Translations under genes and position numbers: made by a program
Source of the DNA: Aureobasidium sp. EXF-3400
Taxonomy: Eukaryota > Ascomycota > Dothideomycetes > Dothideales > Saccotheciaceae
NCBI GenBank assembly: GCA_024195585.1
Contig: SWBL01000255.1
Coordinates: 1-64,000 of the forward strand
Direction of reading: 5' to 3'
Length of the DNA stretch: 64,000 nt
Notes under the pieces: generated by a model
Told to the model about the DNA's origin: nothing
What the model saw: the letters and a program-made list of their open reading frames with translations, nothing else
Database searches by the model: none
Shown here: positions 42,298 through 54,277 of the stretch, one piece after another
How positions within the stretch are numbered: the stretch's first letter is position 1
Layout: every line of letters starts with the position of its first letter

Positions 42298-42349
42298 ATA
42301 GCTGTAGAAATGCATGATACTACCAGGAAACTGGACAGTCCCCACTGAG
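42298..42349 (-). repeat. Dispersed repeat copy (minus orientation)
   Basis: The minus strand reads TCTCAGTGGGG, a spacer, then GTATCATGCATTTCTACAGC. Both halves match the 60.8-kb repeat core in order and spacing. Confidence 0.6.
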
Positions 42350-43995
42350 AAGCCACCAAAATATGGACCCTCTATGGACAGCATTTGTCTCCGAATGAGA
42401 TTGTGCCTTTTCAAAGCGTGTACCTTACTCTGTGTTGTAGTCGGAGTATGATGGAAATTACATACTTTTGAACATGGGGAGGCTATAAGTGACAAGCATC
42501 GGTCCTTGGGCGATACCGCTGCGGCGATTTCTTGAAGCAGTGAGCAGAGGCCCGATTGTCGCGAGCTCCGGTAATGGTCCTGGATCAGACGTATGAACAT
42601 TGAAGATTAGACTATCATCATGCGCGACACACTTACTTGAGTATTATACAGCTCATGTGTTACAGAACTTCACAAGGATATATATTGAAAATAATAAAGC
42701 AGATAAGATTGCGCACGTCAAGCGTGCATTCGTCGAATCAGTCGCTAGGACAGTTCGAGGTTGATTTGGTCGAGAAGTACTGCAATAGGTTAGTGTTTGT
42801 CTCGACAGATTAACTTCGGAGCTCTCTCCACTAGACCGTGTGGAAGCACCTCACCTTGCATTGTAATTTGTAGCAGGCATCCATGCTCAACCAAGCACGT
42901 CAAACTTGGTGTTCTGATCCAGATCGCTGGGATCGACGGGGGCCTGCGGCTGGTCTACAATGATACCCGATCCGCACCTACGATCTCGCTGTTGATAACC
43001 AGAGGAATATAAGAGGTCAGAAGGTACCGCCTTGACCTGCCCTGGATCCAAGGACTGGGCGTCTCTAATCAATCGTACTTATCTTGCAAAGAGGAGAACA
43101 GGAAATTGCCATGAGTTTGGTGTTGCCCGCATAGCCGGGTCTCACTCTGCTGCCGGTAGTTCTTAGCCTTCGACCTACTGCGTATGTGCCACACTGTCGG
43201 GTTGCAAGTCGATATGCTGTGAGCTGGTGGTGATTGTTTAGGCGCCGCAGGGAGGCGTTGTGTGTGGATCTGGCCGCAGACATTCAGCGTTGCACAACAG
43301 GCGTTGTTGGTCGTCTCCTCCCAGGCCTCTCTGGAATGGATCAAGCAAGCCTCCAAGTTGTGGGGCGACACCACGCAACCTCGACCAGCCCAAGATGCGC
43401 GATGTCCTATTGGGCGAAACACTGATATGGGGGATTGATCCTGCACCGGCAGCGTGCATTGCCATGAATCGACAGGCCTAGGAAAACAAGGCGTTTGGCT
43501 GGCAATTGCTGACGATGATGACGCCGACGCCGACAACAAACAGAGTGCAGCATGAGTAGCAAGCAACGGCAGCCGTCCTTCCTCCCTCCTGTCTTCCAGT
43601 GACCGCCTCGTCGTGTACGCCCATAGAGTCGATTGCAAGACTTGAAGCGTGCATTTGAAATTGGCGGTGTGTCCGAGATGTGTTTGGAGCGGGTGGGGAC
43701 GGCCTGTCAAACACATCTTTCTTCCGCTTCGACCTCGAGGAAAGCAACACAATCACGCATGCAGACTTGTGACAAGCAACGAGCCCCAAGAGTCAAGAAG
43801 CGTAGAAATGTGACACGTCAGGACTCGGCTTGGTGTACTGATCATGCCTTGCACCACTGTAGATGTCCAGCAGGCATATTAAAAAAGCTGCCTACCACCC
43901 ACCACTTGGATACATTTCTCATAAACCTATTGCGCTGTGAACTGTGTCCTTTGTCGCTACGCTCTTCCTTCAGCGTATCTGCAACTTTCCACACC

Positions 43996-44538
43996 ATGTA
44001 TCACTCTTCTAAGATGACTACAGTCGGCGGCCACCATTACCATCACCAACAACAGTCGAGTCGAAGCGATCGTTGTAGAGAGATCATGTCGATAGACAAC
44101 CTCTTGACACCACAGAGGGGCCAGCTATCAGTGCAAACACACCACTTGCAACCAGCACCTTCCCATGTTCTAAGCCCAACGGCATCTGAAAGCGCATTCG
44201 AAAGGACGCCTCGGGAAAAGCGTGAGCCATACTCGGACCAGGCGCAATTCTATATCATGTACGTCCGAGTAGGCAAAGAAAAGGATTGGAACCAAATCGA
44301 ACGCTCGTTCGAAGAAGTGTTTGGTCAGCATCGTGCGAAAGATGGATTGACAGCCGTTTACTACCGCATCAGGAGCAAATGGGGTCTTCCGCCAGTGAAC
44401 AAGTCTTCGCAAGAGATATCCGAGGAGGGAAAGGACATGATTCGGCAACGGGCGCGCGGTTTCGATCAGGGGTTCCTCAAAAGAGTGGGGTATCTTGAGT
44501 GGTTGCAGTCGAATCAGTCGTCAGCTGCGCCGAGATGA
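43996..44538 (+). CDS. Small protein with Myb/SANT-like region
   Basis: The 180-residue frame starts at the ATG at 43996 (MYHSSKMTTVGGHHYHHQQQ); it is open farther upstream without another convincing start. The N-terminal half is His/Gln/Ser-rich. Residues about 78-135 (YSDQAQFYIMYVRVGKEKDW, then FEEVFG, then YYRIRSKWGLPPV) have a helix-turn-helix pattern seen in fungal Myb-like DNA-binding proteins of this size. A role in transcription is inferred only. The C-terminus is short and basic. Confidence 0.6.
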   Translation: MYHSSKMTTVGGHHYHHQQQSSRSDRCREIMSIDNLLTPQRGQLSVQTHHLQPAPSHVLSPTASESAFERTPREKREPYSDQAQFYIMYVRVGKEKDWNQIERSFEEVFGQHRAKDGLTAVYYRIRSKWGLPPVNKSSQEISEEGKDMIRQRARGFDQGFLKRVGYLEWLQSNQSSAAPR

Positions 44539-44548
44539 AGTAGAGTTT

Positions 44549-45741
44549 TCAGAGTTCTTCGTCGTTTTGCTCATCTCCAGCTCCGTGGGAAGAGCGCATC
44601 CAGGGATATCTCTTCCAGGGGTTCTGCATTGTCTCATCGCCATCACTCCACTCTTCTGGATCCGACTCCCACTGTTCATCATCGGAACCTCCATGACGAT
44701 AGCCGTATGCGCCTCGGTCGTACTCATCGTCAGAAGCAACCTCGTCCTCTGGATAATCTGCGGCATAATAACCTTCGGCTGAAGGTGGGGTCATGCGTCA
44801 GTATAGGAATTGCTACATTTGGGTGGGCGGGTCAGATGTTTACCGTTCTCGTCCTCGTCATCAGTCTCGAACTCTTTGTCGGTCTCGGCCTCGTCTTCGA
44901 AGTACGTCTCCCACAGAGGCTGGTCTTCTTCAGAGATGACAATGTAGCCCACCTGAACGTTGGAGGGGTCTTCAGATTCGAGGTTTGCGGGAACCACAGG
45001 GTCTTTTGTGCGGACATATGTATCGTAGACATAATCATCGTCATCGCTCATCATGTCGACATCTTCTTCTGTCTTGTGGGTAGTTTGCGCCGGAGTGGAG
45101 AACTGCTCGGGATGACGTTCACGATATCTTTGAACGGGCTTCTTGGGAATCGATGTGACCTTTGGCTTTACGCGGGCTTGTTCGCGAGCCTCCTCCTCTA
45201 GAGCGAAGCGATGAAGGGCGTCGGCCAGACGATCCGGAGGAGGGTTTGCAGGACTCTGGAAGAGAGCTTCGGCAGTGGGTTTCTTTAGCCTGGAGCTTGC
45301 GCCGGGCCTCTTGAGTGTGTTGGGCGTGGAGACGGGAGTATCGAGCACGGACTGAGGAGCATCTTCTTGGCCGACACGACGACGCTTGGGGGTAGCTTCG
45401 ACGAAGGTGGGAATGCCATGGGTATCCAATTGGGCTTTGCGCTTCTTGACAGATTCAATGCGGCGGTGGAGGGGACGTGTTGGGCGGGCAAGGCGAAATT
45501 CGCGACGGACCAAAGCGTCTTGCTGGAGTTGTTGGCGCTGCTCTTGGTGGAGGTGGTCTGCGGCGCTGGAGGGAATGGATGCGTTTGGTGAGTCAGATTG
45601 TAGCTGCGAGGGGTGTGCCTGCTGCAGACGGAACTGCCACACTTGCTGCTTCTTCAGCGTTCGTTCTTCGAGGAACAAGTCGGCCGTGGGCTCCTCGCCA
45701 CGCTTGCGCTTGACGCGCACCAGTGATGGAAGCTCTGCCAT
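44549..45741 (-). CDS. IWR1: Iwr1-like RNA polymerase II nuclear-import factor
   Basis: Exons 44844-45741 and 44549-44778 give about 375 residues starting MAELPSLVRVKRKRGEEPTA. The N-terminal VRVKRKRGEEPTADLFLEE is the family opening and contains the basic import signal. The middle region is low-complexity. Near the C-terminus the Iwr1 domain reads YVYDTYVR, then VGYIVISEEDQPLWETYFED and DENAEGYYAADYPEDEV. The final 60 residues are strongly acidic. In yeast, Iwr1 binds the assembled Pol II cleft and carries it into the nucleus. The intron restores DENAEGYYAAD. Its 3' end lies 10 bp from that of the Myb-like gene, so the two are convergent. Confidence 0.9.
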
Positions 45742-46559
45742 GTTGTTGTGCCGTATTCTGGTGGAGCGAGTGACTTTTGCGAAGGGTTGTGCGAGTCTTG
45801 TTGTTGTTGTCCCGCTGGTCTTCTTTTTCGCCGAGCGACGTCATGCAACCCTATCTACTGTGACTCCGTCTAAATGCAAGCTCACTTCCTTCCACTCCCA
45901 TCTTCTGCAAGATTGTTGCTCGGCAGATATTTCGATTCTAGTGCAGCAGATATGTGCCCATGCTGCACCTTAAATCGTCACAACTTGTAAGACAGCGCAG
46001 CTACAAGAGAAGCTTTGTGCCTATGTGAATTGATGTGCACGTCTATGAACCTTTACAATATTCTGAGATATGCACATCCAAATGCTGCTGCTATCCGACC
46101 TCACAGAATAGTCATTCAGAGACCAAGATATCCAATGTCGGACCAACTCATTCAAAGTGAATGCTTCAACTGCTCTCACTATACACTGTTGAGTTTTAGG
46201 TGTGCTGTGTCTTGCAACAACCCCCAAACAGGCCACTTCTTTTGGCATTGCAACCACCGAGAATTGTCTCAGTCGCTTGTCCTTCCATCTCCCAGTTCTG
46301 GTCTAGATTCACTTGACAAACACACAGCAAACGGCATTGTTTGCGGTCAAGCCAGCAATCTCTCAGCTTCACCTCATTGTCATCACCTCACTGAGCTTTC
46401 TCCGAGCCAACCACGACATCATTCTCCAACACGAGTGAGACTCTCGGTTCCAACTTCTAGCTCGCCTTTCCACTTCCCTTCCCTTCTATCCCTTCTACTT
46501 CTACATCTTTCCCAGTCTTTCCACACTTTCTTTGTCTCTTCGCACATAACAACTCAACC
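45742..46559. promoter_or_regulatory. Head-to-head upstream region of IWR1 and the SUMO-like gene
   Basis: About 800 bases separate the two starts. The last 150 bases before 46560 are strongly pyrimidine-rich (CTTCCCTTCCCTTCTATCCC-like), typical of filamentous-fungal transcription starts. An open frame at 46015-46845 overlaps it but has no family and is rejected. Confidence 0.55.
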
Positions 46560-48004
46560 ATGGAAGGAACCGAACAACCTCCCACCTGGCCTCCTCGCCC
46601 CACCGTCGAAGACGAACCTGCTTCCGACATTCAAGCCAACACTACTTCTGCAACTGAGCGCGGCATGTCAGATCTCCCCAACGGCCCATCTGCCGCTGCA
46701 GACGGCACCAATGCGCGCATGGCTACTCCCAGCACTCCTGCCAACAATGGCGCCGAGACCACTCCTCAAAACCCCGAGGAGCCTAGAACCCCTGTCAACG
46801 CCGCTCCTGCTGATCCTGCAGTCGACCGTGTGCAGATCGTCCTGAAGGACCAGAGCGGCACTCAGATTGCCTTTGGAGTGAAATCCAACACTCGCATGGA
46901 GAAAGTACAGAACGCCTATGCTGACAGAACGGGCCGCCCTGTCGGAACCCTGCGCTTCTACTACGAAGGCACCCGTGTGGTTCCCGAGGACACCGTCGCT
47001 ACAGTAAGCTACTTCTTGGTCTTGTTTGTCAGTGCTCGTACTGACTACAGTCTAGTTGGAAATGGAGAACGAAGACATTATTGAGGTCATGACAGAACAG
47101 ATTGGCGGCGAAGGTGGCGAGACCGAGAATAACACACCTGAAAAGGTTGCCATTGAGGTTCAGGAATGTGAGATTGACGGCAAAACATATCCTGCAACCT
47201 ACTTCAGCATGTTGTCTCATTCGAAGTTTCGTAAGCTCATGAAAGTCTGGGCCGAACACCGTGGATGCAAGGCCACCGTGAGCTTCTATCACCAGAAACC
47301 TTGTCAGGGCGACCAAGCCGAGACGCGTGTTCGTGAAACAGACACTCCTGAGAAGGTAGGTACCTTTTAAGGGCATCTGACGGGAGGACGAAATGGCTAA
47401 CAACCACTTCTAGCTCGGAATGGGAGTCAATATCATCCTAAAGGCCATTCAGGACTCAGACATGGCCAACACCATCGACATCGACGACGACTGGGTCGAG
47501 ATGGACGGCGTGAGTGTGAAGACTGAGGCCCCTGAAAAGTCTTTCGTCTTGATCGTCAAATACCTCGGACAGGACGACATCTCACGCGAGATGCACTGCA
47601 AGATGACCCATACCATGCCTTTCAAGAACTTCATTGATCTATACGCGAAACGCTGGAACATTGACGCCTCTGCTCAGCGCCTCACCTTCAATGGAAAGAC
47701 CGTCTTCCCCAGCAACACTCCCGCCTCGGTAAGTCAAATATTCTTTCTGGTTGCTTGAAATGCGTCGTGTGCGTGGCTATCGAGTTGCACGACGCGACGC
47801 CTCTAAGACCCTGAACGAATCAGATCTATTTGGTGGTGTAGTGAAGCTCTGCAGCTACACGCATGACGGTCTTCAACAACCAGGAAGATCTTCGAGCTCT
47901 CGAAGTCATTGCTTACAGTCTCTTAGATTGGTGCAGAGCACGGCGCCATCCTCAACATTGCTGAGGACCCCAATGTCTTCACTATGGACCTCACTCTCGT
48001 TTAA
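46560..48004 (+). CDS. Three tandem SUMO-like domains
   Basis: Exons 46560-47003, 47056-47355, 47414-47728 and 47927-48004 give about 378 residues. The first 90 are a Pro/Thr/Asn-rich extension. Domain 1 (about 91-166) is a canonical SUMO fold, with LRFYYEGTRV and LEMENEDIIEVMTEQIGG, ending in the EQIGG of mature Smt3. It is followed directly by about 210 more residues. Domain 2 (about 179-265) begins VAIEVQECEIDG and ends GMGVNIILKAIQD. Domain 3 (about 291-378) has KSFVLIVKYLGQD, TFNGKTVFPSNTPAS and GAEHGAILNIAEDP. It ends in TLV without Gly-Gly. It may be a SUMO precursor, a SUMO mimic, or a Rad60/Esc2-like scaffold. Confidence 0.82.
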
Positions 48005-48700
48005 GCGGTACCGTAGCTGGTCGCATACTGCTCGAAACCGTTCCGGCCGAACGCATCCACCCCTGTCTCACAACAAAGTCAATCGAGCACAGCAGCAATC
48101 AAGGATCAGATGAAGCTCACAAGACTCGACTTCAAACACACCCAAGAAGAAAGCAAGAAGATATCTGTCGAATGAGAAGACGAGAAGCAAGGAAGGATCT
48201 GTCTAATGATGAAACAAGAGAGAGCCAAAAGGCACAGAAGACATGTAAACTAGCAGAGACAGATCCAAGAAATATTTCATCAAAATTTGCTCATGCTTGC
48301 TTCGAGACATTTGACCCGGCTTCTGTCCACAGCCTCTATCCTTTCTTGAAATTGTTTATTTTCCGATTTGAGTAAGAGCATGGAAAGTCATGGCTTTGGT
48401 GAAGGGCGTGCAGATGGGACACTATTAGATGCAGGAACCCGGCAGACGGGATCGATGTAGACCGCTCTTTCTGAGACTGGAGGGCAAAATGTTTTCCTGT
48501 TGTTTGTGTTCTTGTTGCAGATCAGTGAAAACAGCTCAGAGGAAACCAGCATGCCGACGTTGTGAGATGCACAGCACAAAACAGGAAGAAAAAAAGAACA
48601 AGGTATCAAGATTCTTTTTATACAGAATGCTTTACACACCCGAGAGTCATCAATCATTCCATCATCATCTCCACTACCTTGGAGCAAACAAAGCAGGTGA
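48005..48700. other. Convergent intergenic region
   Basis: It lies between the 3' ends of the SUMO-like gene and VPS34 and probably holds both 3' untranslated regions. The frames 48388-48687 and 48429-48704 are random-looking. Confidence 0.6.
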
Positions 48701-51563
48701 TTAGGCCTTTATACGTTGCATAAAGTCATGAATACCATCAATGAGCACTGGACCCCACGCCTCGAACGATCTGCTGATGAGATTGTCAAAGAAAGTGATG
48801 GCTTCTTCTTCACTAAGTTGAAGACAGAATCTCTCTTCGACCTTCTTCACAGCTTGATCACCTGCGAGCTTGATGTCAGGAATATTGGCATCCTGCATGA
48901 GTGCAAAGAGGTTGAGTATGAGGTTTGATGAGCGACGTAGCGTGGTGAAGGCAGTGAAGCAGTACTGCTTGAATTCACCGAACCTACTGTCAGGATTGCT
49001 CGGGTTTCGATCGGGACTACCACCGAGACCGTCGATCATTTCGACACTGAGCCTCATGCTGGGCGCCAAAGGTTTAGGATCGCGACCTAGAATGTAGCCA
49101 AAGTCGGCGTGGAAGAAGTGGCCATCTGGAGCAAGAAGCAAGTTGTCCATGTGACGGTCACCCACACCCAACAAGTACGTAATAACGCAGTAGCCAGCCA
49201 ATGATTTGACATAAGTATCCATCACCTCTTTGCGGACACCCATAGGAGCTGCACCATCCGGGTTGTGCTCGCGAAGGTAGCCAAGGATAGAGTTGTGGTA
49301 TTTAGCATTGCCCAGGATTGTGGAGAGTGGACTGGACGAAACGAACTGAACGGCACCAGCAAGCGCGCCAGTCGCTAGGATGCGATACGGTGACAATTGG
49401 AGGTTGAGGTTCTCTTTCAATAGTAGTTGGTCCATCAGAGTGATGATTTGGATCACAAGTTGATCTTGACGCAAGTTGTCGCCCACTTTGAAGATGAATG
49501 GATAGATGTCTCCTTTTGTGGTTCTGAAATGGAGCAATAGCGGGGACAAAGTCGACTTGAAGACATTCACATTGTCAGGCACGGCGCCCACAATCTCTAC
49601 GTTGGGGTCAAGAGGCAACGGAAGAGGTGGATCGATCTTGACAAGGTCATTCTTGGGGTCCATGAGAGCTTTCTTGAGCTTCTCGACTTTGCGTAATCGA
49701 TCGACATTCTTGTTCCGCGCATCTTCGCAAAGTTGAGACAAGATTGTGATGAATTCACCCTGGCGCAGCAGAGTCTTGCGACGTGCTTGACCTTCAGGCG
49801 TTTTCTCAAGTTCTTGCATGAAGTCATATGATACACGAGCATAGAGCTTTTTGAAAGTGGCTGCTTGTGCATCGTTCGAGCTTTCGTCCAACTCAACCAT
49901 GAGATACCAATGCAAGTAGTTGCCGAGGAAGATGTTGGCAGCGGAGCGAGCAACCAGGAAACTGGCTAGAGATGAGTCGTACTGATCGAAACTTGCGTTC
50001 GATTTTACCTCTGGCTCGAACTTCAAAGCCTGAACCAGCTGTAGGAGATATAGGAGCAGCTCTTCATCTCCCGCCTTTCGCAAGCGATCGACAGCGTATG
50101 CGCGGACCTCTTTGTTGTCGAATGATGGACCAAGCAGTTCGAGGGCGTCGTCAATGTCAATCTCTTCCCACTTAGGGAGCAGTTGGATGACTTGACGCAC
50201 CTCGTTTGCGTCGTTCCAGGAAGTCGACTTGATCAGCTTGGTAAGAGCACGTTTATCACGGGTTAGGTAGTGCCTGAACTTGAAGACTTTGTCTCTTTCC
50301 TCAGCGCTCAGATCCGTAGTGGGACCGTACGACAGTATGTGGTTGAGTTGATCTCTGGTCTTCGGGTTGGGCTTGAGGTGTCGATCGAGCATACCAATGC
50401 GTTGATTTCGCACCAAGCTGCGGTGCTTGATTTCAGCAGGGTTGTCATAGAAGCCAACTTCAGGATCGTAAATGCGTATCAGATGAGGAGCGTGAGCGTC
50501 GCCATAACCTGGATTCTTCGAGTCGATGCCAGGGCCAACGTGAATCTCGGGTGGCGGCTTCAGACGAACATCGGAGCCTGGAGTAGCACGTACGCGAGCA
50601 CTTGAGACTGGGGGAGGCGGATATTCGTGGTCGGTAAACACGACCGGATGGTCGAATCTGGGAAATTCGATATAGAGGTAGAAGATTGCAGAGTCGTCTT
50701 CTGTATGGCCATTGGCGCCGGTCTGATGGGCTGGCTGAGCGTGTATCTTGGAGTCGTCACGGATATTGGCTCTCTCCATTCGCTCAATCTGGCGAAAGAC
50801 CATCTGGTCCAACCATTTGTGCTCAGACAGTTCCCCCATCTCGTGCTTCTTCAAGAGTCCTTGTAAGCGTTCCAGCTCGGCGGCCCTTTGGCTGTGCTTG
50901 TCGTCAGCAAAGAGTTGGACGTTATCATGACTGCGGCGGCGGCGCCTGGTAGATGGAGCCCATGGGGTAGTCGAATCGGAAAAGGCATCGGCCTGCTTGT
51001 GTCTCCAAAGGCGGCACTTCTGCCTGCCTTTCCTCAAGGTGCCGTCGTCGTCAAAGAGCGGTATTGTTGTTCCGCCAAAGGGGATGTGATGACCTCTTGC
51101 GCCATGATTGCCTGCAGGTGACAAGTCCCAGACAGTGATTGCGAGCTGAGCATTGAGCGGGAGGAGGGCGTAGTCGATGGGGAGGCGTAGCCACTCATTC
51201 CAAGCACGAGCGTTCTTGAAGGTTTTGTATGGGGTCTGGGCGTGTACAGTCAAAGGCTTGCTGTCGGCGAAGACTTGGGCGGTGACATAGAGCTCGGATG
51301 TTGGACTAGGCAGGCTTCAGCTTGGGAAGCGTCTAAGGATGGTCAGGAATGGCGAACCTCAAATTAGAGCCCCGATGGCGCAACTCGGGCTGGCGGAGCA
51401 GAGTCGAGTATGGTAAAGCTTTCTCGTGGCCCTCGAGACGGCCTCTACAGAAGTGTTAGTGGTCTGGTTAGCTTTTGTGGAGAGCAGCCGTAAAGCGATA
51501 CCACACCTTGACGCTGACACTGGTCTTGACCTCCGAGGCACTCGCAAAGGTGAAGGTGTCCAT
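48701..51563 (-). CDS. VPS34: Phosphatidylinositol 3-kinase Vps34
   Basis: Exons 51505-51563, 51358-51444 and 48701-51305 give about 916 residues, starting MDTFTFASASEVKTSVSVKV. A C2 domain covers the first third (SELYVTAQVFADSKPLTV). A PIK helical domain follows (VRQVIQLLPKWEEIDIDDAL). The kinase domain has IFKVGDNLRQDQLVIQII, the catalytic loop GVGDRHMDNLLL and HADFGYILGRDPKP. It makes PI3P on endosomes, vacuoles and autophagosomes. Joining at GTGGTA gives VKVGRLEGHEK; the nearby GTATCG donor would create a stop. The C-terminus ends FMQRIKA, slightly unlike the usual family end. The gene is head-to-head with Ku70, 245 bp apart. Confidence 0.95.
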
Positions 51564-51808
51564 GGCGGCCTCGCTTGTGGCCGACACCGAAACGTCAATC
51601 CGAGACAAACAGAAAGTGCAAGATGAAAGTGCTAAGTTAGAGCATGTCACATGCATGTCGCCAGTGTCGCGGTACCAACGCGCTTTCCTTACTCGGTAGC
51701 CCCGCCCTCCGCGTCTGCCTACCACTTGATTTCACTGCTCAATATCAACATCCATTGCCTTTTTCCATCTCATAAGCCTTTGTTCTCGATCATTCAATTC
51801 ACGCCGCG

Positions 51809-53887
51809 ATGGCTGACTATTCAAATCACAATCGCGGTCAAGAGGACGAAGAGGATGAAGAAGACATTGATGAGACGGTACTAAACTTAATTCTTGTCTG
51901 TGTAAACAGACAGCTACTGATGACTATAGGGCTACAAAACTATCAAAGATGCTGTCCTCTTTGCTATCGATGTCAGCTCGACTATGCTCACCAAGCCTCC
52001 TCAGCTGGATTCCAAGAAGGCCGATCGCGATACTCCCACAATTGCTGCTCTAAAATGTGCCTATTCTCTGATGCAGCAACGCATCATCTCCAACCCTAAC
52101 GATATGATGGGAATCCTTCTCTTTGGCACCCAAAAGTCTCGTTTCCAAGATGAAACTGCTTCCTCCAAGGGTCTCTCGTATCCCCACTGCTATCTCCTGA
52201 CCGACCTGGACGTTCCTGGAGCCAGAGATATCAAACGTCTGCGTGACCTTGTCAACGATGACGATCAGGCCAACGACCTTCTCCAGCCCTCGAATGAACC
52301 CGTGTCCATGGCCAATGTTTTGTTCTGCGCAAATCAAATCTTCACCACAAAAGCTCCCAACTTCTCGTCAAGGCGCTTGTTTTTGGTCACCGACAACGAC
52401 GCCCCTCACAACGACGACAAAGCCTTGAGGTCTGCCGCTGCTGTCCGAGCGAAGGATTTGTACGATCTGGGCGTCGTCATTGAACTGTTCCCTATCTCGA
52501 GTCCAGAACATGTCTTTGACCGCTCCATCTTCTACAATGTATGTGCTCTCTTTGACTGCTCTGCCAAGTTCGAACTCACACAAGACAGGACATCATCTAC
52601 AGCGCCATCCCCTCAGATCCTGATGCTCCTGCACCTGTGACCAAGGCTTCTAGAGCCTCTGCCAGCGGCGATGGTCTCACCTTACTACAATCCCTTTTGT
52701 CGAACATAAACTCAAGGTCCGCTCCTCGACGTGCCTTATTCTCAAATATGCCCTTTGAGATTGGCCCGGGTCTCAAAATCTCAATCAAAGGTTACATAAT
52801 CATCAAACGTCAGGAACCTGCCAGAAGCAGTTATGTTTACATGGGTGGAGAAAGGCCTCAGCTCGCTGTCGGCTCTTCCACTCTTCAGGCAGAGGACACG
52901 GCAAGATCAGTCGAGAAAGTCGAGATCCGAAAGGCTTACAAGTTTGGAGGCGAGACTGTTTCTTTCACGCCCGAGGAGATCTCGGAGATCAAACACTTCG
53001 GCGATCCCATTCTTCGCATTATCGGCTTCAAGCCCCTGAGCATGCTACCTATCTGGGCAAACCATCGTCCCTCTACTTTCATCTACCCATCAGAGGAAGA
53101 CATCATCGGCAGCACAAGGGTCTTCTCCGCTCTACAACAGAAGCTTCTCAAAGACCAAAAGATGGGTCTCGCTTGGTACATCCCTCGCCGTAACGCAACA
53201 CCTACACTTGCTGCTGTCATTCCAGGAGCAGAGAAGCTAGATGAGGACGGATTGCAGGTCATGCCACCAGGTCTGTGGATTCACGTGCTTCCTTTCGCAG
53301 ACGACGTTCGTCAGATACCCGACACAACAGTGGCCCAGGCACCGGACGGATTAGTTGATAAGATGAGGGATGTGATTCAGCAGCTGCAGTTGCCAAAGGC
53401 CGTGTACGAACCCAAGAAATACCCCAACCCATCTCTACAATGGTTTTACCGAATATTGCAAGCTTTGGCTTTGGAAGAAGACTTGCCAGAAAAGCCTGAG
53501 GACAAGACATTGCCGCGTTACCGCCAGATCGACAAACGGGCAGGCCAGTATGTCATCGAATGGGGCTCTGAGCTCGAAAAACAATACGAGATTTGGAAAA
53601 GAGCCAATGCTGGTCGTCACACTGCTACAGGTGCGACTAAGCGTGGCTCAACAGCGGCGGATGAAAGCAGTAAAAGGTCCAAAACGACTGCGACCTTCAA
53701 GTCGAGCAATGGCATCAGCGACGAAGAGATGCGCAAGGCTTTTGAGACTAACAAGATCAACAAATTCACCGTTGCGAATCTCAAAGCTTGGTGCCAGGAG
53801 AAGGGAATCAAGCTGCCGGCAGCTGCAAAGAAGGGTGATGTCGTCGATGAAGTGACGAGCCATTTCGAGAACAAGATGGCTCTCTGA
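51809..53887 (+). CDS. YKU70: Ku70 subunit of the Ku DNA-end-binding complex
   Basis: Exons 51809-51877, 51930-52538 and 52589-53887 give about 658 residues. The N-terminal acidic tail is followed by the Ku von Willebrand-like domain ([29 protein letters not shown]). The beta-barrel and bridge region includes [20 protein letters not shown], then [20 protein letters not shown] and [22 protein letters not shown]-terminal SAP domain follows ([20 protein letters not shown]). Ku70 binds DNA ends with Ku80 for non-homologous end joining and telomere upkeep. Both introns restore frame, the second using GTATGT and CAG. All regions expected of a full-length Ku70 are present. Confidence 0.95.
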
Positions 53888-54277
53888 GAAGTGGTCGATT
53901 AGGCACGTCTGAAGGACAGGTTGCTGTAAAAGATTGCGGATTCGCATAAAAGATTCAATTATACCCTAGCGTTATGTATCAAGTATCTCAATGAACAGAA
54001 AGACGAGAACATGGAAGCCGTTGGCTCAGATGTCCTGTGTCGAGCTTCTTCCCAATCAATGTTGACATGCCCACAATGTTCACTGCCTTGCTGCCAGTTC
54101 TGGTTCTGACCTCTTATCCTCGCTTCCGTTGCTTTCACTATGCAATACTTGCTCTTGATTGAAGGGTGTTCAAGATCAACAGCTCCCATTCGCGTTATGA
54201 GTTTCACCGGTTGTACAGCTTCCAGTTTGTAGGTTGATCAGGCTCACTGAAATTCTGCAACTATGGCGACAACAAAG

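Larger units (their letters stand above)
40470..43995. other. 3.5-kb gene-poor stretch with repeat copies
   Basis: No gene is supported on either strand. Minus frames at 42887-43072, 43069-43752 and 43478-43789 have protein-like composition but no family, and the last contains one hydrophobic segment (FVVGVGVIIVS). Two copies of the repeat family described at 60.8-63.1 kb occur on the minus strand. Much of the interval is AT-rich. Confidence 0.5.

Noticed and set aside
43069..43752. Minus-strand frame of 227 codons, and overlapping plus frame continuing to 44538
   Set aside because: No family and inconsistent composition. On the plus strand only the part from the ATG at 43996 looks like protein.
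46015..46845. Plus-strand frame of 276 codons overlapping the start of the SUMO-like gene
   Set aside because: It arises from the pyrimidine-rich promoter (Ser/Leu/Pro runs) and conflicts with the SUMO frame, which has clear domain support.
48005..48700. Possible small gene between the SUMO-like gene and VPS34
   Set aside because: Frames are short, without motifs, and lie where two 3' untranslated regions are expected.
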